A DNA stretch of 64,000 nucleotides, from NCBI RefSeq assembly GCF_022023855.1, contig NZ_CP059450.1, positions 124,001 through 188,000 on the forward strand. Direction: 5' to 3'. Every line of letters starts with the position of its first letter. Positions within the stretch are counted from its first letter, which is position 1. Below the pieces are notes generated by a model, which saw only the letters and a list, made by a program, of their open reading frames with translations, was not told the DNA's origin and ran no database searches. Shown one piece after another: positions 56,657 to 64,000 of the stretch. Source of the stretch: Azospirillum brasilense. GTDB taxonomy: Bacteria > Pseudomonadota > Alphaproteobacteria > Azospirillales > Azospirillaceae. Made by a program: the position numbers and the translations under genes.

Positions 56657-57052
56657 ATGACGACCGCCCATTCGCTCGAGGCCCTCGCCCGGCTCATCAC
56701 CCGCAGCGCCGCCCTGGGGCGCGCGATCCATCCGCTGCTCGACGGCCCGGCGCCGTCCGAGGCGCTCCGGTCCCAAATCATGGAACTGGCGGGCCTCTGC
56801 GACCGGGTGCAGGACCGGAACGTCGACGACGAGGGTGACGACCCCGACGAACGCTACGAAGCGGCCTTCGACGCGGCCCTGCGCCGGCAGGCCGAACAGC
56901 GCGCCGTCGAGGCCCAGGTTCTCGACCTTCTTCAGGCGATGACCGAGGCCGCCGTCGTCAGTGGCCGCCTCGCCGCCCCCCACCAGCACCTCGAGATCAC
57001 CATCACGGTGCATGACCGCCCGCGCAAGGCACGGGTGGCGGTCCTTCGCTGA
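56657..57052 (+). CDS. Unknown 131-residue protein
   Basis: A mainly helical soluble protein: SLEALARLITRSAALGRAIH, then an acidic stretch (RNVDDEGDDPDERYEAAFDA) and a C-terminal strand ITITVHDRPRKARVAVLR. GGAGGAG lies 7 bp before the ATG, a strong sign of translation. No family is recognised. It may be linked to the iteron-like array upstream or to the small gene downstream. Confidence 0.6.
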   Translation: MTTAHSLEALARLITRSAALGRAIHPLLDGPAPSEALRSQIMELAGLCDRVQDRNVDDEGDDPDERYEAAFDAALRRQAEQRAVEAQVLDLLQAMTEAAVVSGRLAAPHQHLEITITVHDRPRKARVAVLR

Positions 57053-57172
57053 CGCCGGGCATCCCTGTCGCCATGTGACCGCAGGACGTCGAAGAATTCG
57101 GCGTCCTGCGCCCGCCTCCGCCGTTCACCGCCCCGTAGGGCCGGCGCACCGAAGGAGGAGCACCGATGTCGC

Positions 57173-57349
57173 TTGACCACTCTACGGTACAGCCTTGCCG
57201 AGGCTGCCTTCCGTTGCGGCGTGACGCCGCGGGCCCGCGAACGTTGCGTAATCCTGTTGGCCGGCACAATGCGCAGCGTCAGCCGCACGGCCCTGTTCGA
57301 GTTTGAGCACGCATACGGCAGGGTGACTCCGCAGGGATTTGATGTCTAG
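57173..57349 (+). CDS. Possible small protein with a TTG start
   Basis: A 58-residue frame, LAEAAFRCGVTPRARERCVI then LLAGTMRSVSRTALFEFEHA, with balanced, protein-like composition. The TTG lies 13 bp after a strong GGAGGAG, which is long; an ATG at 57166 has better spacing but opens a different, less protein-like frame ending at 57306. Either the gene uses TTG or a frameshift has occurred near the start. Its stop shares the CTAG at 57346-57349 with the stop of the convergent regulator. Confidence 0.4.
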   Translation: MTTLRYSLAEAAFRCGVTPRARERCVILLAGTMRSVSRTALFEFEHAYGRVTPQGFDV

Positions 57350-58146
57350 CTGGAGCGCAGGCGATCAATAGCCTGCGCGTTCGAAAGTCCCAGTCGCCGC
57401 ACCATGGCGATGACGTCGGCATCACTTGGTTCATAAAGGTCCTCGGGCCAGCACGCCATAAACGCGGCTGCGGGCAGCGTCTCGAGGCCGATCCAACGGT
57501 CCCACTCGCTCGGTACCGAGAAATGCGCGATTCGCTCCACGCCGCCCAGCCACGTCAGCCCCGCGGCCCCATCGACCGTCAATTCTCCCCTCCGTACGCG
57601 GATGAGCGCGTGGATGGTGCCGTCACAAATGGCGTAAATCTCGGGGATGCTGACCAACGGATGCCGTTCTCGAAAAGCGGCCAGTGTGCCCGGCAGCGGT
57701 CGCGGCCGCGCCACCTCGGCCCCGTGAGGAAAGTACGGACGCAAAGCGGCGCTCAGCGCCGGAGCCGCCAGCGGGCGCTCGATGGTCCAATTCAGCACGA
57801 CACCGACGATCGGCGCCCCGCCAGGCAGCCCGATGGTTTCGAGGACACGGTCGACCAGCGTCGGCGAGACGCCGGTGCCGCCGTTCAGCCAGCGCGACAG
57901 GTTGCTGCCGGCGACACCGGCGAGCCGCCCGACGTGGCGGACACCACCGTTCAACATGATCGCGGCACGGAGCGTTTCCCGGTCCCAATGCGCGTGCGCC
58001 AAGGGCGACCGATTGGCGGCGGCTCCCGTTGCTGCCCTCTCTTCCAACAGCCCCATATTGGCCGGGCGTGTCCCGCGCGAGCGGCGGCCGTCGGCCCTGC
58101 GGATCTTGGCGGTCCACTCCGTCGAGGCGCTTTCGGTTCCAGCCAT
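57346..58146 (-). CDS. Putative helix-turn-helix regulator
   Basis: A 266-residue protein. Residues ~60-110 resemble an XRE/lambda-repressor-type helix-turn-helix (HVGRLAGVAGSNLSRWLNGG, then SPTLVDRVLETIGLPGG). The larger C-terminal part, with strands (SIPEIYAICDGTIHALIRVR) and acidic-aromatic patches, is of unknown fold and could bind a ligand. It is divergent from the recombinase operon, with 237 bp in between, a common place for a regulator of an integrating element. No close family is recognised. Confidence 0.6.
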   Translation of the reverse strand: MAGTESASTEWTAKIRRADGRRSRGTRPANMGLLEERAATGAAANRSPLAHAHWDRETLRAAIMLNGGVRHVGRLAGVAGSNLSRWLNGGTGVSPTLVDRVLETIGLPGGAPIVGVVLNWTIERPLAAPALSAALRPYFPHGAEVARPRPLPGTLAAFRERHPLVSIPEIYAICDGTIHALIRVRRGELTVDGAAGLTWLGGVERIAHFSVPSEWDRWIGLETLPAAAFMACWPEDLYEPSDADVIAMVRRLGLSNAQAIDRLRSS

Positions 58147-58277
58147 ACCACACCGCTCGAGATGATAACGACGATGATCGCGAGTGTCACAATTCCGAAC
58201 GATGAAGACAACCCCATATCGGCGATGGTGGCGTGAACAGCAGCTTTTTCAGCATCCATGTGTATGGCGCTCGCCCC

Positions 58278-58310
58278 GTATAAGTGGCTTTATACATACC
58301 TTGTGTATGA
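58278..58310. promoter_or_regulatory. Inverted repeats before the recombinase operon
   Basis: GTATAA-gtggct-TTATAC (58278-58295) is followed by CATAC-cttgt-GTATG (58295-58309). They lie in the divergent interval between the regulator and the first recombinase and could be an operator, a promoter region or part of an attachment site. Confidence 0.4.
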
Positions 58311-58383
58311 CAGAGTCCGAAATGCGGTGCAGCGTCAGGACGTTGGAGCGATTGGAACCGCGGCCTCCGAACGCCCCTTGAAC

Positions 58384-59481
58384 ATGACCACGACCGAGGC
58401 ACAGATGCCACCCAAGACCAACCTGGTAGTGCCTTCCTCACCACTCCACGCGCCGGCGGGACGCGCCAAGACGATCGCCGAGCTCGCCGCGTACTCCAAG
58501 TCGCTGTCCCTCGCTGACCTGTCCCAGGTTCTCGAGGAGGGAACCAACGCGGCCAAGGCCGAAAAGACGCTCGCGACCTATGCATCCGCCTGGAAAGGCT
58601 TCCTAGAGTTCTGCGCGCGTCGCGGGTTCCGACCTCTGCCGGCGAGCGGCGAGGCCGTCAGCTACTACATCGCGGAGCGGGCCTTCGCCGGGCTCAAGCA
58701 CAACACCCTCAACCTCGACCGCGCCGCCATCCGCCACTTCCACGTCCAGGCCGGGCACGTCGACCCGACCAAGGCTCGTGAGGTCCAGGACTTCCTGAAG
58801 GGTCACCAGCGCCTTCAAGCGAGCAACCGTATCGGCGTGGCCAAGAAGGAGCCGTTGCTCACGGACGACATCCGGAGGCTGTGCTCGATCCTCGACAACG
58901 ACGACAGCCTGCAGGCGATCCGTGACAAGGCGTTGATCCTGTTCACGTACGCCGGCGCGCTGCGCGTCTCCGAAGCCGTCGCCCGGCGCATCGGCGACGT
59001 CCCGATCACCTCGAGGGGCATCGCCGTCTACCTCGCCACATCCAAGGGGGATCAAACGGGCAAAGGCCAGTACGCGGGCATCCTCCGCGGCGCCAATCCG
59101 GAGACCTGCCCTGTCCTCGCATTGGCGACGTGGCTCGAAGCGATGAAGAAGCAGGGCATCACGGACAAGGACCGTCCACTCTTCCCCCGCATGCGTGACT
59201 TTTCGGATCGCGGCCTGGGCGTCCGGATCCGCGACCAGCCCATCGGTACGAACTGGGCGCGCGAGATCCTCAAGGCGGCCTGCAAGAAAGCGAAAATTCC
59301 CGACGAAAACATCTCCTTCCACTCACTTCGGCGCGGACACATCGAGCAGGCGATGGCCAACGACGCGTCCATCAAGGAGGCTCTCGCCCAGGGGCGCTGG
59401 AAAAACCCGGAGACCCTCATGGAGTACTGGTCGAGGAGAGCTGCCCTCGACCTGTCCTCGTCGTGTCACCTCGGCCTCTGA
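58384..59481 (+). CDS. Tyrosine recombinase, first of a tandem pair
   Basis: A 365-residue site-specific recombinase. The SAM-like N-terminal domain (~50-165: TLATYASAWKGFLEFCARRG) precedes the catalytic domain with box I Arg in TYAGALRVSEAVARR, Lys in YLATSKGDQTGKG, HSLRRGHIEQAMA (H-x-x-R), a Trp in the GRWKNPETLMEYWSRR segment and the Tyr nucleophile in MEYW. All active-site residues are present. ATG 58384 starts the protein-like part; the open frame from 58258 lies in the control region. The second recombinase begins 14 bp after it and shares its plan. Confidence 0.88.
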   Translation: MTTTEAQMPPKTNLVVPSSPLHAPAGRAKTIAELAAYSKSLSLADLSQVLEEGTNAAKAEKTLATYASAWKGFLEFCARRGFRPLPASGEAVSYYIAERAFAGLKHNTLNLDRAAIRHFHVQAGHVDPTKAREVQDFLKGHQRLQASNRIGVAKKEPLLTDDIRRLCSILDNDDSLQAIRDKALILFTYAGALRVSEAVARRIGDVPITSRGIAVYLATSKGDQTGKGQYAGILRGANPETCPVLALATWLEAMKKQGITDKDRPLFPRMRDFSDRGLGVRIRDQPIGTNWAREILKAACKKAKIPDENISFHSLRRGHIEQAMANDASIKEALAQGRWKNPETLMEYWSRRAALDLSSSCHLGL

Positions 59482-59495
59482 CCGGACACCCCGCC

Positions 59496-60542
59496 ATGAC
59501 CGATACATCGCGCAGGAGCGCCTCGCAGCGGCAAACGCAGGACAAGGAAGATCGCATCCGGCTTTCCGAGGCGCTGTCGCTGGACGAGCTCGCCCAGATC
59601 CTCGCCCAAGGCTGTGCCGCCGCCAAGGCGGCCTCAACCCGGAGCGGCTACGCCGACTATGTCCGACAGTTCCAGGAATTTTCGGAACGCCGCGGGTTGC
59701 CGAGCCTTCCCGCCGACGCCGAGACCATTCGCTTCTTTCTCGCCGAGAAGGTCAAGGGCGGAAGCATGGCCAGCACCCTGTCCAAAGCCCTCAGCGCCAT
59801 TGCGAACCATCACCGGCAACACGGCCACGTGGACCAGACCAAGGCACCGACGGTCCGCGATTTCCTGAAGGGACGGCGCCGCCTCGAAGCGGAACAGGGG
59901 AACACGCGGCGGAAGGCGTCTCTGCTCACCGACGACCTCGCCGTCCTCGCCGCAACTCTCGACGCTGACGACGATCGCTGTGCCGCGTTGCGCGACAAGG
60001 CTCTGCTCCTCACCCAGTTCGCCGGCGGCTTCCGCAGCGGCGAGGTACGCTCCATCCATTTCGCGGACCTGGACTTCGTCGCCAATGGCCTCGTCGTTAC
60101 CCTGCACCGTTCCAAAACGAACCAGGAAGGCAATCCCGAACCCGTCCTCGTCGCCTGGGGAATGAACGAGCAGACCTGCCCGGTCATTGCCATGGCCAAG
60201 TGGCTCGAGGAACTGAAGGGCCGCGGCGTGACAACGGGGCCGGTGTTTCCCGGTTTGACGTACGTTCCGTACGGCATCCGTCCGCGCAAGAAGAGCATCG
60301 GCAAAGGGGGGCACTGGCAAATGCTGAAGAAGCGTCTGAAGGCGGCCGGATTGGATGCCGACCTGTATGGAACGCATTCCCTGCGTCGCGGCCACGCGAC
60401 CCAGGCCCTCGATTCCGGAGCGACGATTGAGGAGGTGATGACCCAGTGCCGATGGAAAGACCCGAAGATGCTCCTGCTGTATTGGGAGAGGGGGCGCGCG
60501 CTCATGGCCGGACAGACCTCCTCCGGTCATCTCGGGCTTTAG
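59496..60542 (+). CDS. Tyrosine recombinase, second of a tandem pair
   Basis: A 348-residue recombinase related to the preceding one: TRSGYADYVRQFQEFSERRG, then TKAPTVRDFLKGRRRLEAEQ. The catalytic set is FAGGFRSGEVRSIHF (Arg, in an unusual FRSGE context), LHRSKTNQEG (Lys), YGTHSLRRGHATQALDSG (H-x-x-R), CRWKDPKMLLLYWERGR (Trp and Tyr). Both proteins end in ...SSGHLGL/SSCHLGL, so they stem from a tandem duplication. Paired or triple recombinases move RIT, Tn554-like and GInt-type elements as complexes. Confidence 0.88.
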   Translation: MTDTSRRSASQRQTQDKEDRIRLSEALSLDELAQILAQGCAAAKAASTRSGYADYVRQFQEFSERRGLPSLPADAETIRFFLAEKVKGGSMASTLSKALSAIANHHRQHGHVDQTKAPTVRDFLKGRRRLEAEQGNTRRKASLLTDDLAVLAATLDADDDRCAALRDKALLLTQFAGGFRSGEVRSIHFADLDFVANGLVVTLHRSKTNQEGNPEPVLVAWGMNEQTCPVIAMAKWLEELKGRGVTTGPVFPGLTYVPYGIRPRKKSIGKGGHWQMLKKRLKAAGLDADLYGTHSLRRGHATQALDSGATIEEVMTQCRWKDPKMLLLYWERGRALMAGQTSSGHLGL

Positions 60543-60547
60543 GGAAG

Positions 60548-61087
60548 ATGAGCATGGCTGCCGCTCGCTCTCAGAAAACCCGCTCGGACGCGAGGGCGTC
60601 CCGGAGCACTCCCATGCGGTCATTCCGCGCGCCCGATGACGTTTGGGAGAAGGCGCTCGCGTTGCTGGCAAACGTCAACAACGACCGGAGAAGAACGAAG
60701 CTGCGGGCCTACAACATGTCGGATCTGCTGCGGTTGATGATGGAGCACTGCGTCGAGCACCCTGAATTCCTGAAGGGGCAGCCGGCTTCGGCTTTCGAGC
60801 TGTCGCCGGAGGTCGCCCAGCGCGAGGCGATTTTCCGCGTCAGGAACACCGATTCCGCCCACGCCGCCAATGACGTTTTCGACCGACTGAACCGCATCAA
60901 GGGCCGCCTGAAGGATAAGCTGAGCCCGGTCGTCTTCGCCGACGGCATCAATGCCTCGGGGGCCGAGAGGAGAGCGGCGCAGGTCTTCTTCTACAAAGGG
61001 AGTCTTCCGTCCGTAAACCAAGAGGATTTCCTGGTGCGCATCATTTCATTTCTCGATGGTCTCGAAAACAGTGAGAGTGCTGGCTGA
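60548..61087 (+). CDS. Small partner protein of the recombinase pair
   Basis: A 179-residue basic protein 5 bp after the second recombinase, with AGGGAAG as ribosome-binding site. The N-terminal part (SRSTPMRSFRAPDDVWEKAL, ALLANVNNDRRRTKLRAYNM, SDLLRLMMEHCVEHPEFL) looks like a small DNA-binding helical domain, perhaps ribbon-helix-helix. The C-terminal half has helices with RIKGRLKDKLSPVVFADGIN. It has no recombinase residues. The position recalls tnpC of Tn554 or ginD of GInt islands, but similarity to either cannot be shown by eye. Confidence 0.7.
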   Translation: MSMAAARSQKTRSDARASRSTPMRSFRAPDDVWEKALALLANVNNDRRRTKLRAYNMSDLLRLMMEHCVEHPEFLKGQPASAFELSPEVAQREAIFRVRNTDSAHAANDVFDRLNRIKGRLKDKLSPVVFADGINASGAERRAAQVFFYKGSLPSVNQEDFLVRIISFLDGLENSESAG

Positions 61088-61137
61088 GCCGTGCTCACGA
61101 CAGGCCCCTAGAAATTCCCAAAGCACGTTGACCAACG

Positions 61138-61490
61138 GCCGGATCAGCCACTATTCGGTTCCGGGCGGCGATGCCGCTGCCCTGCTCGCGCTGATTGTCT
61201 AGGCCCGCAGCCGTTTCGAGGCCGCACTCGGCCGACCGGTTCGGGTCTTCTGCGGTCAAGAGGCGGGATACGATAGCTTCTGGCTGCACCGCCTCCTCGT
61301 CGCTTACGACGTCGAGAACCACGTGCTCGACGCCGCCAGCCTGCCAATCGATCGCCGCGCCCGGCGCGCCAAGACGGACCGTATCGACGTCGACGGGCTC
61401 GTGCGCGCCCTGGCTGTGTATCAGCACCGAAACGGGCCCCTGCGCCGCGTACACGCAACTATACGAAACGACGGAGAAATACCCGGATGA
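61138..61490 (+). pseudogene. IS110-family transposase fragment
   Basis: The frame reads SVPGGDAAALLALIV, a TAG at 61200, then RFEAALGRPVRVFCGQEAGY, DSFWLHRLLVAYDVENHVLD and RRARRAKTDRIDVDGLVRAL, the DEDD-type N-terminal domain of IS110 transposases. The start, the whole C-terminal Tnp20 domain and the rest of the element are missing, and the frame ends at 61490, inside the hairpin that follows. Confidence 0.75.
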
Positions 61491-61528
61491 GGTGGGGTCC
61501 CGATCGGCGCTGATCGGGACCCCACCTC
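61489..61528. repeat. Perfect 17-bp hairpin
   Basis: GAGGTGGGGTCCCGATC and its exact reverse complement flank a 6-nt loop (GGCGCT). There is no T-run, so a terminator is unlikely. The length and perfection suggest fused inverted-repeat ends of an IS, a miniature element or a structured recombination site. Confidence 0.75.
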
Positions 61529-62027
61529 TGCGGCGAAAGACAAACGATACAAATGTTTGCCGGCCGGATCGACACGGGGTTCCAGTTCCGCGCCGATCCA
61601 CAGTCCTGGCGGGAGGCAGACGCGCTGTCGGCCGCCGCCGCCGCTTGGTTGGGCCCACTGGTTAGTGTCGGCGGTGTGGATGAGAGCGACTGCAAGAGCG
61701 TTCTGCGCCACCGAGCCAACGGGAGGCGCCGTGCGCGTCACCCCGGAGCTTGGCGCTTGGGCGGAACGCCTGGAGGCTCGGGTGCGTGCGGAGTGCGGGC
61801 GATTCGGCCGCGGGCTCGGAACCGCCACCCGCGCCTGCTCAACATGGTGCTTCCCCAGCATGGGACGCTGCACCAAGCGCGGTGCCCTCCTGGATGCCGC
61901 GGCGAGCGGGCTGGGTGAGGGGTGTGAGACCGCGTTTCCGGGTCAGTTTGACGGCAGCGTCGCCGCCCCCGCGATGACGGCGACGCTGTTTGACGGCACG
62001 CCGGGGCCGGAAGGAAGCCCCGGGCTG
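61529..62027. other. Interval with no supported gene
   Basis: About 500 bp. A plus-strand frame ends at 62039, but it is Cys/Gly/Ala-rich, lacks a ribosome-binding site and matches nothing; it is not called. Confidence 0.4.
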
Positions 62028-62645
62028 TCAGGCCTCTAGTTTCTCGGTGTCGGCCTCATCGTCTGGGACGGTGGGAGCAACGCTCCAGTCGGGCACCCAC
62101 TTTGCCGCTTTCATGATCTGCAGCAGTCGTCCCGTGGTCGACGGCTCCTGAGTGTATCGGATCGACGGGATCATGGCGTCGAGGATTTCAGAAAGCGTGA
62201 TGATCCTGATCCCACCGCAGGCTTCGGGAAGGTTGGCGCGAAACAGGTCGCAGCTTTCCCACAGGCCTCTGTTCTGTTTCCCTCTCAGGCAGGTCCATGC
62301 CGTGTAGTGCGTGAACTCTCGCGACCCGGTGACCTCAAAAACTTTGTCCGCAAAGGCGCTTCCCCAAGTCCGGCTGGCCAATTCCCTGAACTGTCCTTCT
62401 CGCGTCGGGTGCCCGTCCTGAATTTGTCGCACGATCGTTTCGAGCGGCGGCGGATTTTGCCAGGACTTGCAGCTGACGGCAACCACCCGCAGCGCGCCAG
62501 ATGCCCTTGGATTGAAGGCAAGGATGTCAATGTCGCTGTAATTGGTGCCCGCTACCGGCGGCCGGTATCTGATGTTGGCCTGTGTCATGTACCCAAGACT
62601 GACGAAATAGTCGTCGACAATTTGTTCCAGAATATCTTCTTTCAT
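62028..62645 (-). CDS. Possible PD-(D/E)XK nuclease-like protein
   Basis: A 205-residue soluble protein. The N-terminal half has the order of a restriction-endonuclease fold: helix EDILEQIVDDYFVSLGY, strand with Asp in YSDIDILAFNP, and strand VVAVSCKSW where active enzymes usually have an acidic residue before the Lys (ExK). Here Ser/Cys stands in that place, so activity is uncertain. The rest holds FADKVFEVTGSREFTHYTAW and a C-terminal tail. It stands alone among accessory genes near the Wadjet and recombinase loci. Confidence 0.55.
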   Translation of the reverse strand: MKEDILEQIVDDYFVSLGYMTQANIRYRPPVAGTNYSDIDILAFNPRASGALRVVAVSCKSWQNPPPLETIVRQIQDGHPTREGQFRELASRTWGSAFADKVFEVTGSREFTHYTAWTCLRGKQNRGLWESCDLFRANLPEACGGIRIITLSEILDAMIPSIRYTQEPSTTGRLLQIMKAAKWVPDWSVAPTVPDDEADTEKLEA

Positions 62646-62938
62646 GGTCTTCTCCGGGAACGGGTGCGTTTTGATCGCGGTGAACCAGAAAGTCCTGCCG
62701 GAGTGCCGGGCGGCTGGGGGATCAGGCGGCTTCGGGCGAATTCAGAGGCGTGCCCCCGGGCACCATCGAGCCGCCGGGGCCGCGATTCATTCGGCACGTC
62801 TCGCCGGACTGACCATTGAGTCGCTGTCGCCGCTTCGGGCCGGGTCTCCCGACGTCACGCCCTGGACGGGGTGCGCGGCCTCCCGTCCACGTGGCCTCCG
62901 AACGTGCCTGAACAAACAGGGAGACTGGCGTCCGGCCG

Positions 62939-63466
62939 TCACTCCAGAGCCTCGGCCAGCGCTGGGCAGAAATCCGGATGACGCCGGAGAAACCTGTCAA
63001 CGCCGCCGAGCCGCAGGATCCGCCTCGCGTCGGCGGCACCCTCGACAGCCTCGACGCCGTGCCCCTGCAGCCCACGGAGCATGGCAAACTCCATGCCGCG
63101 CCGCAGAGCGTCCTCGTAGCCATGAATGTCCGAAGCCAGCCTCGGAAATCGCTGTAGAGCGCTGGTCAGAATGGCAACGACGATGTAGGTCGGCGTGAAG
63201 ACGAAATCGACCCGGGCGTCGGCCGGCATTCCGGCGTCGTTCGCGGCGACGGACCACGATCCCGGCTGCGTTCGCCCGAGTGATCCGCGCTGCCCGGTTA
63301 CGGCGCTGCGGCAGAAGGCGTGCAGGTCCGTGTCGCTGAAACCAAGCGCCGGGGCTTGTCCGGACGTCAGGGCTTCCAAAAGCCGGCGCAGCCCGTCGAC
63401 GGCTTTGATCATCGCCGTCACAGTGGGCGGGTTCACGACTGCAAACGCCTTTGGTAAACCGTTCAT
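62939..63466 (-). CDS. Unknown 175-residue protein
   Basis: A soluble protein: AFAVVNPPTVTAMIKAVDGL at the start, a Ser-rich middle, then FVFTPTYIVVAILTSALQRF (a strand and amphipathic helix) and helices to the end (EDALRRGMEFAMLRGLQGHG). ATG 63466 has GGGAGG 7 bp before it, preferred to ATG 63550. No family is recognised and there is no clear partner gene. Confidence 0.6.
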   Translation of the reverse strand: MNGLPKAFAVVNPPTVTAMIKAVDGLRRLLEALTSGQAPALGFSDTDLHAFCRSAVTGQRGSLGRTQPGSWSVAANDAGMPADARVDFVFTPTYIVVAILTSALQRFPRLASDIHGYEDALRRGMEFAMLRGLQGHGVEAVEGAADARRILRLGGVDRFLRRHPDFCPALAEALE

Positions 63467-63804
63467 CCGATCCTCCCAGGCGGCTCCGCTACCGCGCGCC
63501 CCCTCCCGCGGCAGCGGGATCGGGAGCGGCTCGAGGAGAGTGGCTCTCATGAACCGTCCAATTGTGCTTGTTCCATGAGTTGGCCTTTGGGTCAAGGTTG
63601 TGAATGGACTGGCACCGTCGACGAACTGTCGCGGCATGTCATCCGAGTTCTCTCAACCGTTCTCTGTTCGACTGCCGGCCTCCCCTCACCACGACGGCGC
63701 CAACGCCGGGGCTGCCGAGCGACCGGATGTGACGTGCTCCTCGGCGACTGTGTGGGGCCGGACCGCCGGTGGGCGGCGGGAGCATGGCAACGGACGGAGG
63801 TGGC
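63467..63804. other. Gene-free divergent interval
   Basis: About 340 bp between divergent genes. Promoters for both are expected here, but I see no hexamer pair or repeat worth naming. Confidence 0.4.
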
Positions 63805-64000
63805 ATGGACGCGGAAAACAGACTGGCGGTTTACGGAACGCTGCGCTTGGGACAGCCGAACTGGCGCCGCCTTCTGGGGGCCGCGCACCATCTCGGTACG
63901 CACGGTCTCGACGGCTTCCGGCTCTACGACGGTGGCTCGTTCCCCTATGCGGTGCCGTCGGCCGGAAGCCGGATCGTGGTCGATCTCTTCGCCATCGACG
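63805..64000 (+). CDS. Gamma-glutamylcyclotransferase-like (AIG2) protein, partial
   Basis: The window ends inside this gene; 65 codons are seen. LAVYGTLRLGQPNWRRLLGA is the family's first strand and phosphate-like YGTLR loop, followed by LDGFRLYDGGSFPYAVPS, the next conserved segment. The catalytic Glu would lie beyond the edge. GGAGG is 5 bp before ATG 63805; an ATG at 63784 is in frame. Members act on gamma-glutamyl compounds such as glutathione or on modified amines. Confidence 0.7.
   Translation, partial: MDAENRLAVYGTLRLGQPNWRRLLGAAHHLGTHGLDGFRLYDGGSFPYAVPSAGSRIVVDLFAID

Noticed and set aside
57166..57306. 46-codon ATG frame after a strong ribosome-binding site
   Set aside because: The start signal is good, but the translation is poorly protein-like while the overlapping frame is much better; kept only as a note under the TTG-start gene.
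61557..62039. 160-codon plus-strand frame after the 17-bp hairpin
   Set aside because: Low-complexity Ala/Gly/Pro/Cys composition, no start signal, and it overlaps the end of the minus-strand nuclease-like gene.

Overview
The window is GC-rich bacterial DNA (with a few AT-rich intergenic patches) and looks like an alphaproteobacterium of the Azospirillum group. That is an inference from codon and amino-acid style, the rlmE-guaB / RsmB-type methyltransferase / guaA neighbourhood and the IS and recombinase families present; no rRNA or tRNA gene is visible to confirm it.

Region 1 (1-13.9 kb) is conserved chromosome: an exopolyphosphatase, rlmE, guaB with a clear promoter and terminator, a SpoU methyltransferase, a DUF1272 protein, two GNAT acetyltransferases, the lytic transglycosylase mltA, an RsmB-type rRNA methyltransferase, a nucleoside permease-like periplasmic protein and guaA with a strong terminator. 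Between 8.2 and 10.2 kb lies a pair of paralogous unknown proteins, one broken by an 8-bp tandem repeat.

Region 2 (14.0-20.6 kb) is an insertion zone: an IS66 remnant, an IS5-family element with a possible 4-bp target duplication, a GST-like gene, a membrane protein, a Phd/PemK-type toxin-antitoxin pair with a palindromic operator candidate, and a decayed IS1595 element.

Region 3 (20.6-44.3 kb) is the most unusual part. A twelve-gene minus-strand run encodes a secreted VWA protein, an ABC ATPase, an FtsX-like permease, a formylglycine-enzyme-fold protein, three lipoproteins, an S41 protease, two related large exported proteins and two more lipoproteins. Its core matches the TagT-TagS-TagR(-TagQ) module that feeds the PpkA/PppA phosphorylation switch of type VI secretion, but no type VI gene is present. 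Divergent from it are a TerY-like VWA protein, a PP2C phosphatase and a Ser/Thr kinase with zinc-ribbon and SH3 domains, followed by two more exported proteins. I infer one envelope-to-cytoplasm signalling system.

Region 4 (44.3-64 kb) is accessory DNA: decayed and duplicated integrase fragments, a complete Wadjet-type jetABCD plasmid-defence operon, five 22-bp iteron-like repeats, a helix-turn-helix regulator, two tandem tyrosine recombinases plus a small partner gene, an IS110 remnant, a long perfect hairpin, a possible nuclease, and the start of a gamma-glutamylcyclotransferase-like gene cut by the window edge.
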